Source: Actinomycetes bacterium (GTDB lineage Bacteria; Actinomycetota; Aquicultoria; CAJVYJ01; JAUVQD01). From it: a DNA stretch of 5,123 nt. The position numbers and the translations under genes were made by a program. Below the pieces are notes generated by a model. It was given only the letters and a program-made list of their open reading frames with translations. It was not told the DNA's origin and did not search any database. The stretch spans positions 1 to 5,123 of the forward strand of contig DAOUYN010000089.1 of NCBI GenBank assembly GCA_030666075.1, read 5' to 3'. Positions 1-5,123 of the stretch are shown piece by piece (position 1 is the stretch's first letter; each line of letters starts with the position of its first letter).

Positions 1-1
1 C

Positions 2-667
2 CCGGTCAAAGACGATAGAGACAAGCTTTCGCGTAATCAAGAACTGCTTTCGAAGAGCGGCGCAGATGACGCTCAGTCCCTAGTTCTCGCAGCGGATATG
101 CAGATGGGGGCCGGAGAGGTCGACGAAGCGCTTGCCAAGTACGAGCAGGCATTCGAGGCACTTGGAGAGCGCGACCCGATGAATCTCCCCGGTGTCGTCC
201 TCAAGATCATCTACGGCTACCGGATGAAGAAGGACTCGGAGTCGGCCTTTAAGTGGATCGACAAGGGGCTAAAAAACTGGCCGGACTACACTGACCTCGA
301 GTACTTGCGGGGATTGACGCACATGGAGAGCGCTGAATACCCGGAAGCGGTCACGTCTTTTACGGCCTGCGTCTTGATGGGGGGCGCCCCCTCTACTTAC
401 GACTCTCAACCCGGTGTCGGAGATTCACGGGCTTGGCAGGGCTTGGGCCTGGCGTATGTCGGACTCTCAAATGAATATATTGCCATCCGCGCGTTCACGC
501 AGGCGCTGCAGCTTGATCCCTCCGACGGCATGTCAGCCGGGAATCTCGGCGAGATCTATCTGAACAGCGGCCTGAAAACCGAGGTCGTCCGGGCCGAGCT
601 GGAAAAACTGACGGACCAAGACTCCCCGGGGATCAAGATGGCTTTCAAGGGTCTCTTCGGGGAGTAG
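2..667 (+). CDS. TPR-repeat protein, 5' end missing
   Basis: The reading frame is open from the first bases of the window to a TAG at 665-667, giving 221 visible residues. The ATG at 98 is internal, because in-frame sequence upstream of it already looks like the first helix of a TPR unit. At least three to four tetratricopeptide helix pairs are visible. One centres on GEVDEALAKYEQAFEAL, another on the stretch containing SAFKWIDKGLKNWPD, and the best is near the C-terminus, with GLGLAYVGLS, AFTQALQLDPSD and NLGEIYLNSG. The last has the typical Gly/Ala/Pro spacing of the TPR consensus. TPR arrays form superhelical protein-binding scaffolds. No enzymatic motif is visible, so the partner and location are unknown; any signal peptide or membrane anchor would lie upstream. 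The gene converges on hinT with a 7-base gap. TPR assignment is firm, specific role unknown. Confidence 0.85.
   Translation, partial: PVKDDRDKLSRNQELLSKSGADDAQSLVLAADMQMGAGEVDEALAKYEQAFEALGERDPMNLPGVVLKIIYGYRMKKDSESAFKWIDKGLKNWPDYTDLEYLRGLTHMESAEYPEAVTSFTACVLMGGAPSTYDSQPGVGDSRAWQGLGLAYVGLSNEYIAIRAFTQALQLDPSDGMSAGNLGEIYLNSGLKTEVVRAELEKLTDQDSPGIKMAFKGLFGE
621..665. repeat. 8-bp inverted repeat at convergent gene ends
   Basis: ACTCCCCG at 621-628 and CGGGGAGT at 658-665 are perfect inverted copies separated by 29 bases, covering the last codons of the TPR gene. The left arm can also pair within CCCCGGGG at 623-630. For hinT on the minus strand, the structure begins 9 bases after the stop codon. 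No U-run directly follows the stem on either strand (a T5 run on the minus strand lies 13 bases beyond it), so it is not a classic intrinsic terminator. It may slow or stop converging transcription, or may be chance in GC-rich coding DNA. Confidence 0.3.
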
Positions 668-674
668 GCCGCGC

Positions 675-1022
675 CTATCCAGGGGGCCAGGAAAGCGAGC
701 GTCCGCCCAATAAATGGAGGTGGATGTGGCCGACGGTCTGGCCGGCATCCTTGCCGGTATTGATGACCAACCGGTAGCCGCCTTCGGCTAGATCATGCTC
801 CTTGGCGAGCGTGATGGCCGCTCGCATCATCTTTCCCAGTAACTCGATATCTTTCGTGTCAGTATCGTTGAGGCTGGCGAGATGGACGCGCGGCACGATC
901 AGCAAGTGCGTCGGCGCGCCCGGACTGACATCAGTGAAAGCCACTACATCGTTGTCTTCATAGACGATATCCGAGGCGATCTTCCCTGAGGCGATCTGGC
1001 AAAAGAGACATTCGTCATTCAT
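675..1022 (-). CDS. hinT: HIT-family purine nucleotide phosphoramidase (HinT-like)
   Basis: This 115-residue protein is full length for the HINT branch of the histidine triad superfamily. Family members hydrolyse AMP-lysine, AMP-NH2 and other purine nucleoside phosphoramidates in the cytoplasm. The triad is H99-I-H101-L-H103-L-L, preceded by GQTVG and followed by GGR; the middle histidine (H101) is the expected nucleophile. The C-terminus ends in the HINT-typical WPPG. C5 and C8 (CLFC), with H47 in the PRVH motif, match the zinc-binding set found in many bacterial HIT proteins. The start at 1022 gives the standard N-terminus, and AGGAAGG (1030-1036 on the minus strand) lies 7 bases upstream. 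The start lies inside the end of mtaB (8-base overlap), so translation is probably coupled. Family is certain; the exact physiological substrate is not. Confidence 0.95.
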   Translation of the reverse strand: MNDECLFCQIASGKIASDIVYEDNDVVAFTDVSPGAPTHLLIVPRVHLASLNDTDTKDIELLGKMMRAAITLAKEHDLAEGGYRLVINTGKDAGQTVGHIHLHLLGGRSLSWPPG

Positions 1023-2262
1023 CCTGAACCCTTCCTAACAGAAACCCATCTTCACTTTTTTCTACCCGTACTTGGCAGATGCGTCCGACAGGCGCGAGCG
1101 CTTGATTGAATTTTACTCGAAGATACTCGCCGGTCAATCCGGTCTGGACTCCATCACGCAAAGGCTCGGGGACCGTTTCGACTATCCGGTCGACGAAGCC
1201 GGCGCAATAGTCGCGTAATAATCTTTGCCCCAGTTCCCGGGCGCGCGAGGCCCGAGCGCTTTTCACCGCTTCCGACACCGCGCCCGGCATGGTCGCCGCC
1301 GGTGTGCCGGGCCGCGCGGAGAATTTGAAGACGTGGAGGCGGCTGAACCCCCCCGACTCCAGGAGCTCAAGGGTCTCTTCAAATTCGGCCTCGGTCTCGC
1401 CGGGGAAGCCGACCATCACATCGGTCGTTAGGCCGAGACCCGGCACGGCTTGGTCGATCCGGGACAAAGTCGCTTTGAAACCGGCCGAGTCATACGGCCG
1501 ATTCATCTGCGCCAGAATGCGGTCGTTGCCGCTTTGAAGCGGAAGATGGAGGTGGGGGGCCAGACGTCTTTCGGCCGCCATCAGTTCGATAAGGTCTTCT
1601 GTGACTTCCTGGGGCTCAAGGGAGCTCAGGCGAAAGCGGGGGATAGCGGTCCTCTGAAGTAGTGCCGACGCCAACCCAGCCAGATCCGCCGGTTCATCAA
1701 GGTCAACGCCGTACTTGCCAAGATGGATCCCGGTCAGCACGACTTCGGGCACTCCGGCCGCGCCCAAAGCCCGGACTTCTTCGACGACTTCGTCGGGCGG
1801 GCGGCTACTTAACGCGCCGCGAAAGCCGGGGATGGCGCAGTACGAGCAGTGCTGATCGCAGCCGTCCTGGACTTTAATAAAGACGCGGGTGCGCTTCGTC
1901 GAGCGCAGCGTCTCGTCCGCGGCCTCCCTGGCGTGCTCGTCGTCAAGGAGTTCGGCCAGGCGCGCCTTTTGCGCGTTGGGGACGAACAGGTCGACTCCGA
2001 GCGATCGCAGCCGATCGCGGTCCTCGGGACGGAAGCATCCCGTCAAGACCAAAAAGGCGCCAGGATTAGTCCGCTTGGCCCGTCTCAGGAGCTGGCGGGC
2101 TTTAGCCTCAGCCTCGGCAGTGACGCCGCAAGTGTTGACGATATACAGATCGGCTCTGTCGGAATAATCGACCTCGCCGTACCCTTTTAGCTGCTGGCGT
2201 AAGTCTTCACCGTCGTATTGATTGACTTTGCAACCGAGAGTCGCTAATGCGAACGTATTCAT
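1015..2262 (-). CDS. mtaB: tRNA (N6-threonylcarbamoyladenosine37-C2) methylthiotransferase MtaB
   Basis: A 415-residue radical SAM methylthiotransferase. MtaB converts t6A37 to ms2t6A37 in tRNAs reading ANN codons, using two iron-sulfur clusters and S-adenosylmethionine. The N-terminal UPF0004 domain begins TLGCKVNQYD, typical of MtaB rather than MiaB or RimO, with cluster-binding cysteines C11, C45 (VNTCGVT) and C76 (LTGC). The radical SAM motif CxxxCxxC is C135, C139, C142 (DGCDQHCSYC), followed by IPGFRG. Further family blocks are HLHLPLQSGND (237-247) and DVMVGFPGET (281-290). The final 60 or so residues match a TRAM RNA-binding domain. Length is normal and no key residue is missing. An AGGA (2270-2273 on the minus strand) overlapping the rsmE stop lies 7 bases before the ATG. 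The gene follows rsmE by 9 bases and overlaps hinT, so all three are probably one transcript. Confidence 0.95.
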   Translation of the reverse strand: MNTFALATLGCKVNQYDGEDLRQQLKGYGEVDYSDRADLYIVNTCGVTAEAEAKARQLLRRAKRTNPGAFLVLTGCFRPEDRDRLRSLGVDLFVPNAQKARLAELLDDEHAREAADETLRSTKRTRVFIKVQDGCDQHCSYCAIPGFRGALSSRPPDEVVEEVRALGAAGVPEVVLTGIHLGKYGVDLDEPADLAGLASALLQRTAIPRFRLSSLEPQEVTEDLIELMAAERRLAPHLHLPLQSGNDRILAQMNRPYDSAGFKATLSRIDQAVPGLGLTTDVMVGFPGETEAEFEETLELLESGGFSRLHVFKFSARPGTPAATMPGAVSEAVKSARASRARELGQRLLRDYCAGFVDRIVETVPEPLRDGVQTGLTGEYLRVKFNQALAPVGRICQVRVEKSEDGFLLGRVQDE

Positions 2263-2271
2263 GGTCGAATC

Positions 2272-2991
2272 CTAGCGGTGGAGCAGGTGGTTGACAACCG
2301 CCAGGGCCACGACGGGAGCGGTCTCAGTCCGCAATATACGCGGCCCGAGCCAGACGGACGCCGCGCCGGCCGAGAGAAGCGCCTCGACTTCTTTGGCGGC
2401 CAGACCGCCCTCCGGGCCGATCACCAGAGCCAGCGATTGGCCAAGAAAGTCTTTCAGAGCTTCATCGACGGGCTCGCTCGCGCCTTCCCAGAAAAGTAGG
2501 ACCCGATCGTACGAATTGAGCGCCCCGAGGAAAGCGGGGAAGTCTAGAGGCGCGCCGACTTTCGGCAAAGTCGCGCGGCGCGACTGCTTCGCCGCCGCAG
2601 TGGCCACGCGTTGCCAGCGTTCAGTTTTCTTGGCCGCGCCTTCACCCGTGGGCACGCTCCGTTCCATCAAGACCGGGGTGATCGAGTCGGCCCCTAGTTC
2701 GGTCGCCTTTTCGACGACGAAATCGAACTTACGTCCCTTAGGGAGACCCTGAAAGAGGGCGATCTCAATACGCGGTTGCTCAGGCCTGGTCGTCCGAGTG
2801 ATCCGACCGATCACAGCGTCATCGGCGAGCTCGGTCAGCGTGACTTCGTGCTCGGCCGCCGACTCATCGATACACTCTATCTTCGCGCCAGGCCCAAGTC
2901 GCAGAACGTCTCTTATATGGTGGACATCGGATCCCGTGATCCGCATGTCATCTCCGTCGATATCGCGAGTATGTATAAAGAAGCGGCGCAT
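2272..2991 (-). CDS. rsmE: 16S rRNA (uracil1498-N3)-methyltransferase RsmE
   Basis: A 239-residue SPOUT-superfamily methyltransferase that methylates N3 of U1498 of 16S rRNA in the assembled 30S subunit, using S-adenosylmethionine. The N-terminal PUA-like RNA-binding domain (about 1-70) opens MRRFF and contains DVHHIRDVLRLGPG. The knotted SPOUT domain carries KATELG (95-100), AKQSRRATLP (134-143), IGPEGG (191-196) and LGPRILRTETA (215-225), which are the RsmE signature blocks; the last two form the cofactor-binding knot. Length is typical. The start is chosen because MRRFF is the usual family N-terminus, although the nearby purine tract (TAGG, 2 bases before the ATG) is a weak ribosome site. 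It is the first gene of the rsmE-mtaB-hinT cluster. The often-linked prmA gene is not upstream here; instead a divergent gene is found. Confidence 0.95.
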   Translation of the reverse strand: MRRFFIHTRDIDGDDMRITGSDVHHIRDVLRLGPGAKIECIDESAAEHEVTLTELADDAVIGRITRTTRPEQPRIEIALFQGLPKGRKFDFVVEKATELGADSITPVLMERSVPTGEGAAKKTERWQRVATAAAKQSRRATLPKVGAPLDFPAFLGALNSYDRVLLFWEGASEPVDEALKDFLGQSLALVIGPEGGLAAKEVEALLSAGAASVWLGPRILRTETAPVVALAVVNHLLHR

Positions 2992-3028
2992 GGCCTACCA
3001 GTATCAGCAGGTGTCAGCGCAAAAGCAA

Positions 3029-3044
3029 GGGCTTCAGATAGCCC
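3029..3044 (-). other. small hairpin upstream of rsmE
   Basis: GGGCT (3029-3033) and AGCCC (3040-3044) can form a 5-bp stem with a 6-base loop. Read on the minus strand it is followed by TTGCTTTT, so it looks like a weak intrinsic terminator or attenuator about 38 bases before the rsmE start. The short stem and broken T tract make this tentative. Confidence 0.25.
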
Positions 3045-3048
3045 CCGG

Positions 3049-3077
3049 TAGACTGATCGCCGATGCCTTGTTACAAT
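3049..3077 (+). promoter_or_regulatory. candidate housekeeping-sigma promoter of the secreted protein gene
   Basis: TAGACT (3049-3054, 4 of 6 to TTGACA) and TACAAT (3072-3077, 5 of 6 to TATAAT) are separated by 17 bases. A TG at 3069-3070 sits one base before the -10, giving an extended -10. Transcription would begin near 3084, leaving a leader of roughly 56 bases before the ATG at 3140. This is a prediction from consensus match only. Confidence 0.55.
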
Positions 3078-3124
3078 CACTGGTGCATGCAAAACAGCTG
3101 CTTACCATCCTTTCATTGAAACGA

Positions 3125-3130
3125 GAAAGG
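3125..3130 (+). promoter_or_regulatory. ribosome binding site that fixes the start at 3140
   Basis: GAAAGG lies 9 bases before the ATG at 3140. The frame is open upstream to an ATG at 2798, but that would run antisense through rsmE. This site plus the signal peptide starting at 3140 decide the start. Confidence 0.6.
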
Positions 3131-3139
3131 ACAAAGGGA

Positions 3140-4432
3140 ATGTCGCGAAAACCTCTAATTGTTCTGTTGCTCCTGCTCCTTCTACTGTTCGCAGCTCCTT
3201 CGATCTCATTTGCCGCGGATACGGTAGCGCCCTCTGTCTCACTCAACGCCCCCTGGATCTCGACAAAGGTATCCAAGACCCCAACCTTCAGGGTCAGCTG
3301 GAAAGCCAAAGACCCGGCCCCATCCGATGGAATCGCATCGTATACAGTACGCGTTAGGGATGCTCGGGCCGGTACCTGGCAGGACTGGCGGACGAATACT
3401 ACCTCAACTGCCGCCTATTTTGAGGGCGTGGCGGGCCGCACTTATCTCTTTCGGGCGCTCGTAAAAGACAATGCCGGCAACCAACGCTGGTCCAAAGTCA
3501 GGAAGACAGTGGTCCCTTTTGACCAGAGCCAGCTCCTGAGAGCTCGCGACGGCTTTGCCCGCGTATACAAGAGCAAAGACTCGCGGTTTTTTCGCGGGAG
3601 CCTCAGATATTCAACACAGCCACAGACGTGGATCTCGTACCGTTTTTTCGGAGATAGCGTCGGCCTCGTATCGACGAAAGCGAAGAATCGGGGACGAGCA
3701 AAGATCTATATTGACGGAAAGTATGTTCAAACGATCGATGCCCGGGCAAACTCGTTCAAGCCCCGGCAGGTCATCTATTACCACACTTGGAAATCGCGGG
3801 GCACGCACTTCATAAAGATCGAGAACCTCGCAACACCCGGCCGGCCACGTTTCGACATAGATGCGCTCGCAATAGGGAACTCGTCGGTGCCTTTTGCCTT
3901 GTCCGGGAGCGGCTCGCAGGCGACGCGAAAGTTCTTTCTGGGCCGGGGTCTGGCCACCTTCAAGCTGACCCATTCCGGCCAATCAAATTTCGTAGTCTGG
4001 CTTCGCAACAGCAAGGGCGAGAGGGTCGAGCTGCTCGCCAACGATATAGGAGCGTCAGTGGCCGCCGCCGCTGCCCACATTGAGAGAGACGGGCAGTTTT
4101 TGTTGGAAGTCGACGCGGATGGACCATGGGACGTATCTATCGCCCAACCAAGGGCCGAAAAGAGTATAAATATTCCAGTGACGTTGTCCGGGCGCGGGGC
4201 TAGAGTCACGCAGTTCATTAGGCTCAATAAGGGACTAAGGCAGTTCGAGCTGACCCACAGCGGCACCTCGAATTTTATCGTTTGGCTCCATGACGAACAC
4301 GGCCGTCTTGTCGATCTGCTCACTAATGAGATCGGCACATTCGATGGTTTGCACGTGACATCCATAGATCGAGGCGCCCCGTATTTCTTGAGTATCTCGG
4401 CTGACGGAAAATGGTCGGTGAAGATCAAGTAG
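3140..4432 (+). CDS. secreted multidomain protein: Fn3-like, middle beta domain, two tandem C-terminal domains
   Basis: The product has 430 residues. The N-terminus is a signal peptide: SRK, then a hydrophobic core with eight consecutive leucines (9-16), and a likely cleavage after SFA at residue 25. Residues about 28-126 look like a fibronectin type III fold (PSVSLNAPW, YTVRVRDARAGTWQDW, YLFRALVKDNAGNQRWSK). Residues about 133-246 contain RAKIYIDGKYVQTID, the KSRGTHFIKIEN stretch and a closing FDIDALAI, resembling a sugar-binding-like beta sandwich often seen after Fn3-like domains in secreted bacterial proteins. Residues 250-334 and 345-429 are two copies of one domain with a conserved LTHSG.SNF.VWL core. 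No catalytic motif, sortase signal, lipobox or second membrane segment is seen, so it is probably released or held on the surface by binding. It is divergent from rsmE and followed by a gene-free stretch. Domain outline is credible by eye; function unknown. Confidence 0.85.
   Translation: MSRKPLIVLLLLLLLLFAAPSISFAADTVAPSVSLNAPWISTKVSKTPTFRVSWKAKDPAPSDGIASYTVRVRDARAGTWQDWRTNTTSTAAYFEGVAGRTYLFRALVKDNAGNQRWSKVRKTVVPFDQSQLLRARDGFARVYKSKDSRFFRGSLRYSTQPQTWISYRFFGDSVGLVSTKAKNRGRAKIYIDGKYVQTIDARANSFKPRQVIYYHTWKSRGTHFIKIENLATPGRPRFDIDALAIGNSSVPFALSGSGSQATRKFFLGRGLATFKLTHSGQSNFVVWLRNSKGERVELLANDIGASVAAAAAHIERDGQFLLEVDADGPWDVSIAQPRAEKSINIPVTLSGRGARVTQFIRLNKGLRQFELTHSGTSNFIVWLHDEHGRLVDLLTNEIGTFDGLHVTSIDRGAPYFLSISADGKWSVKIK
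3887..4426 (+). repeat. tandem duplication of an 85-residue domain within the secreted protein
   Basis: Residues 250-334 (3887-4141) and 345-429 (4172-4426) align without gaps at an offset of 95 residues. I count 37 identities in 85 positions by hand. Shared blocks are LSG.G, GL..F.LTHSG.SNF.VWL, V.LL.N.IG, and ADG.W.V.I. The second copy ends one residue before the stop codon. The ten-residue linker (335-344) is charged and polar. The divergence shows the duplication is old at the protein level, not a recent DNA repeat. The conserved aromatic, Asn and His positions suggest a beta-rich binding module, but I cannot name its family. Confidence 0.85.
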
Positions 4433-4561
4433 CCGTGAACAGATTAAGGCGAAAGTTGGCGATCAACGGGGTGGCAACTATCCTGTCAGCCAGCTCTAGG
4501 CTTTAAAGAAAGACCACTTTATGGCGATATGAGGACATAGCCGAACGCAAAGAAGCCAAAA

Positions 4562-4598
4562 CAGCCCTTGCCGTATCCGGCCCGGGCTGCATTTCTCC
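4562..4598 (+). terminator. candidate intrinsic terminator, possibly bidirectional
   Basis: CAGCCC (4562-4567) pairs with GGGCTG (4584-4589). After a 2x2 mismatch, GCCG (4570-4573) pairs with CGGC (4578-4581) around a 4-base loop, for ten base pairs in total. On the plus strand the stem is followed by CATTTCTCC, a weak U tract. On the minus strand it is followed, after the stem closes, by TTTT (complement of AAAA at 4558-4561). It sits 130 bases after the secreted protein gene and upstream of the FKBP promoter, which fits separation of the two units. Confidence 0.45.
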
Positions 4599-4781
4599 GA
4601 ATTTACCTGCTCAAAGCCATTTTATGGTCCTTCTTCTATACAAGACAGCAAGAGCGGGGCGCTCTCCCTTTGCCAAAAGATACGAGGGCTCGGAGCCGCA
4701 CTCCCCACAGCACAGAACTCCTGTCAACGAAAGCGGGTGAATTCCAACTCCACCAAGAGGCTCTATTGCTTGACCTTCTTG

Positions 4782-4790
4782 TGATAGAAT
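4782..4790 (+). promoter_or_regulatory. candidate extended -10 promoter of the FKBP gene
   Basis: TGATAGAAT contains TG, one spacer base and TAGAAT (5 of 6 to TATAAT). At 17 bases upstream, the hexamer TCTATT (4762-4767) is a poor -35; TTGACC at 4770-4775 is a good hexamer but only 9 bases away. The extended TG may compensate. Transcription would begin near 4797, about 26 bases before the ATG. Confidence 0.45.
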
Positions 4791-4810
4791 CCCTACGGTT
4801 TAACAACTCT

Positions 4811-4816
4811 GGAGGA
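4811..4816 (+). promoter_or_regulatory. strong ribosome binding site of the FKBP gene
   Basis: GGAGGA lies 6 bases before the ATG at 4823, a near-perfect Shine-Dalgarno sequence at good spacing. It sets the start codon. Confidence 0.8.
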
Positions 4817-4822
4817 AGATAA

Positions 4823-5123
4823 ATGGACCTCTCATCAAGAAAGATCATAATCGCCGTCGCCTGTCTGCTGCTTCTGTTCTTCTTGTCCGGATGCGGGGGC
4901 TCTACCGTAACACCGTCAGACAAAGCCGGGTCCAGCGAGGACACCGAGGCTCAGGAACCGAAGACCAACCAGGCGGAGCCCGGCGAATCCCCCGTAGGCG
5001 AGCTGGGTGGACTGCAGATCAACGACAAGACAGTGGGCACTGGCACCGAAGCCGCCAATGGCGACCGGGTAACAGTGCACTACACCGGCCGGCTCTCTGA
5101 CGGCACGAAGTTTGATTCGTCTC
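4823..5123 (+). CDS. FKBP-type peptidyl-prolyl cis-trans isomerase lipoprotein, 3' end missing
   Basis: One hundred residues are visible before the window ends. The N-terminus has a short basic part (SSRK), a hydrophobic core and the lipobox L21-S22-G23-C24, so C24 should be lipidated and the protein anchored on the outer face of the cytoplasmic membrane. Residues 25-60 form a low-complexity linker rich in Gly, Ser, Pro, Glu and Thr. The FKBP domain begins near 62: LQINDKTVGTG, then GDRVTVHYTGRLSDGTKFDSS. By comparison with FKBP12, Y87, F97 and D98 are the start of the proline-binding pocket; the remaining residues are outside the window. FKBPs isomerise Xaa-Pro bonds, so a role in folding exported proteins is likely. 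The gene has its own promoter candidate and strong ribosome site. A C-terminal extension beyond FKBP cannot be excluded. Confidence 0.92.
   Translation, partial: MDLSSRKIIIAVACLLLLFFLSGCGGSTVTPSDKAGSSEDTEAQEPKTNQAEPGESPVGELGGLQINDKTVGTGTEAANGDRVTVHYTGRLSDGTKFDSS

Larger units (their letters stand above)
4433..4822. other. 390-base stretch without a recognisable gene
   Basis: No frame here gives a convincing protein: the plus-strand frame at 4568-4822 begins at a TTG inside a terminator-like hairpin and ends just before the FKBP start, and the minus-strand frame runs antisense into the FKBP gene. Small stems are visible: GTTG/CAAC (4455-4467), TAAAG/CTTTA (4504-4521), GGC..TAT/ATA.GCC with a two-base bulge (4523-4542), and AGAGC/GCTCT (4651-4665). 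A stronger hairpin lies at 4562-4589 and an extended -10 at 4782-4790. The first 130 bases are probably the 3' untranslated region of the upstream gene; they might also be a small structured RNA, but no known class could be assigned by eye. Confidence 0.5.

Noticed and set aside
98..100. ATG at 98 as the true start of the TPR protein
   Set aside because: The frame is open to the window edge and the residues before it complete a TPR helix, so this is an internal methionine.
380..391. 12-base GC palindrome in the TPR gene
   Set aside because: It has no loop and lies in the coding sequence between TPR units; most likely chance in GC-rich codons.
2798..3139. In-frame N-terminal extension of the secreted protein gene from an ATG at 2798
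   Set aside because: It would run antisense through rsmE, which is clearly coding. The ATG at 3140 has a ribosome site, an upstream promoter and begins a textbook signal peptide.
3778..4428. Minus-strand 216-codon frame under the secreted protein gene
   Set aside because: It is antisense to the conserved tandem domains, whose protein-level repeat shows that the plus strand is coding.
4455..4485. T-box-like core around AACGGGGTGGCAAC
   Set aside because: It only partly matches the T-box antiterminator consensus, lacking the conserved ACCGCG. No amino-acid gene follows and no upstream stem features are evident.
4491..4504. AGCC/GGCT stem followed by a short T run as a terminator for the secreted protein gene
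   Set aside because: Only four base pairs and three T residues; the hairpin at 4562-4589 is much stronger.
4470..4515. Minus-strand pieces recalling a c-di-GMP-I riboswitch (AAAGCC, then GTTGCC)
   Set aside because: The conserved 5' GGCAAACC and GGACGCAAAGCC segments are absent, and the minus strand leads into the antisense of the secreted protein gene rather than a start codon.
4568..4822. Plus-strand 84-codon frame between the secreted protein and FKBP genes
   Set aside because: TTG start inside a hairpin, no ribosome site, no recognisable protein features, and it covers the promoter and ribosome site of the FKBP gene.
4636..4944. Minus-strand 102-codon frame overlapping the FKBP start
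   Set aside because: It is antisense to the lipoprotein signal and linker coding region, with composition rich in Arg and Ser typical of a shadow frame.

Overview
The window looks like ordinary bacterial chromosome, GC-rich by eye (GC content not calculated). It holds a compact set of RNA-modification and housekeeping genes on the minus strand, with genes for secreted or membrane-anchored proteins beside it on the plus strand. Two features resemble what I recall from Actinomycetota or other deep-branching Gram-positive lineages: an Fn3-like module followed by a sugar-binding-like beta module in the secreted protein, and an FKBP made as a lipoprotein. That is weak evidence and the lineage is not settled.

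Layout. Positions 2-667 (+) hold the 3' part of a TPR-repeat protein gene whose start lies before the window. It converges, with a 7-base gap, on a tight minus-strand operon read in the order rsmE (2991-2272), mtaB (2262-1015), hinT (1022-675). The rsmE-mtaB gap is 9 bases, and mtaB and hinT overlap by 8 bases. A divergent intergenic region of 148 bases (2992-3139) follows, carrying a good candidate promoter for a plus-strand secreted protein gene (3140-4432). This is a 430-residue protein with a signal peptide, an Fn3-like domain, a middle beta-rich domain, and two tandem copies of an 85-residue domain. A gene-free stretch (4433-4822) contains a terminator-like hairpin, other small potential RNA stems, and an extended -10 promoter. 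The 5' part of an FKBP-type peptidyl-prolyl isomerase lipoprotein gene (4823 to the window end) runs off the edge.

Function. RsmE and MtaB both modify RNA of the translation machinery (16S rRNA U1498 and t6A37 of tRNA), and HinT is a purine nucleotide phosphoramidase that commonly sits with them. The two plus-strand genes at the right act outside the cytoplasm: one product is exported, the other is predicted to be lipid-anchored and may help fold exported proteins. They are probably separate transcription units, since a likely terminator and a promoter lie between them.

I see no mobile element, CRISPR array, tRNA or rRNA gene, and no clear new system. The least explained parts are the secreted multidomain protein and the 390-base stretch after it.
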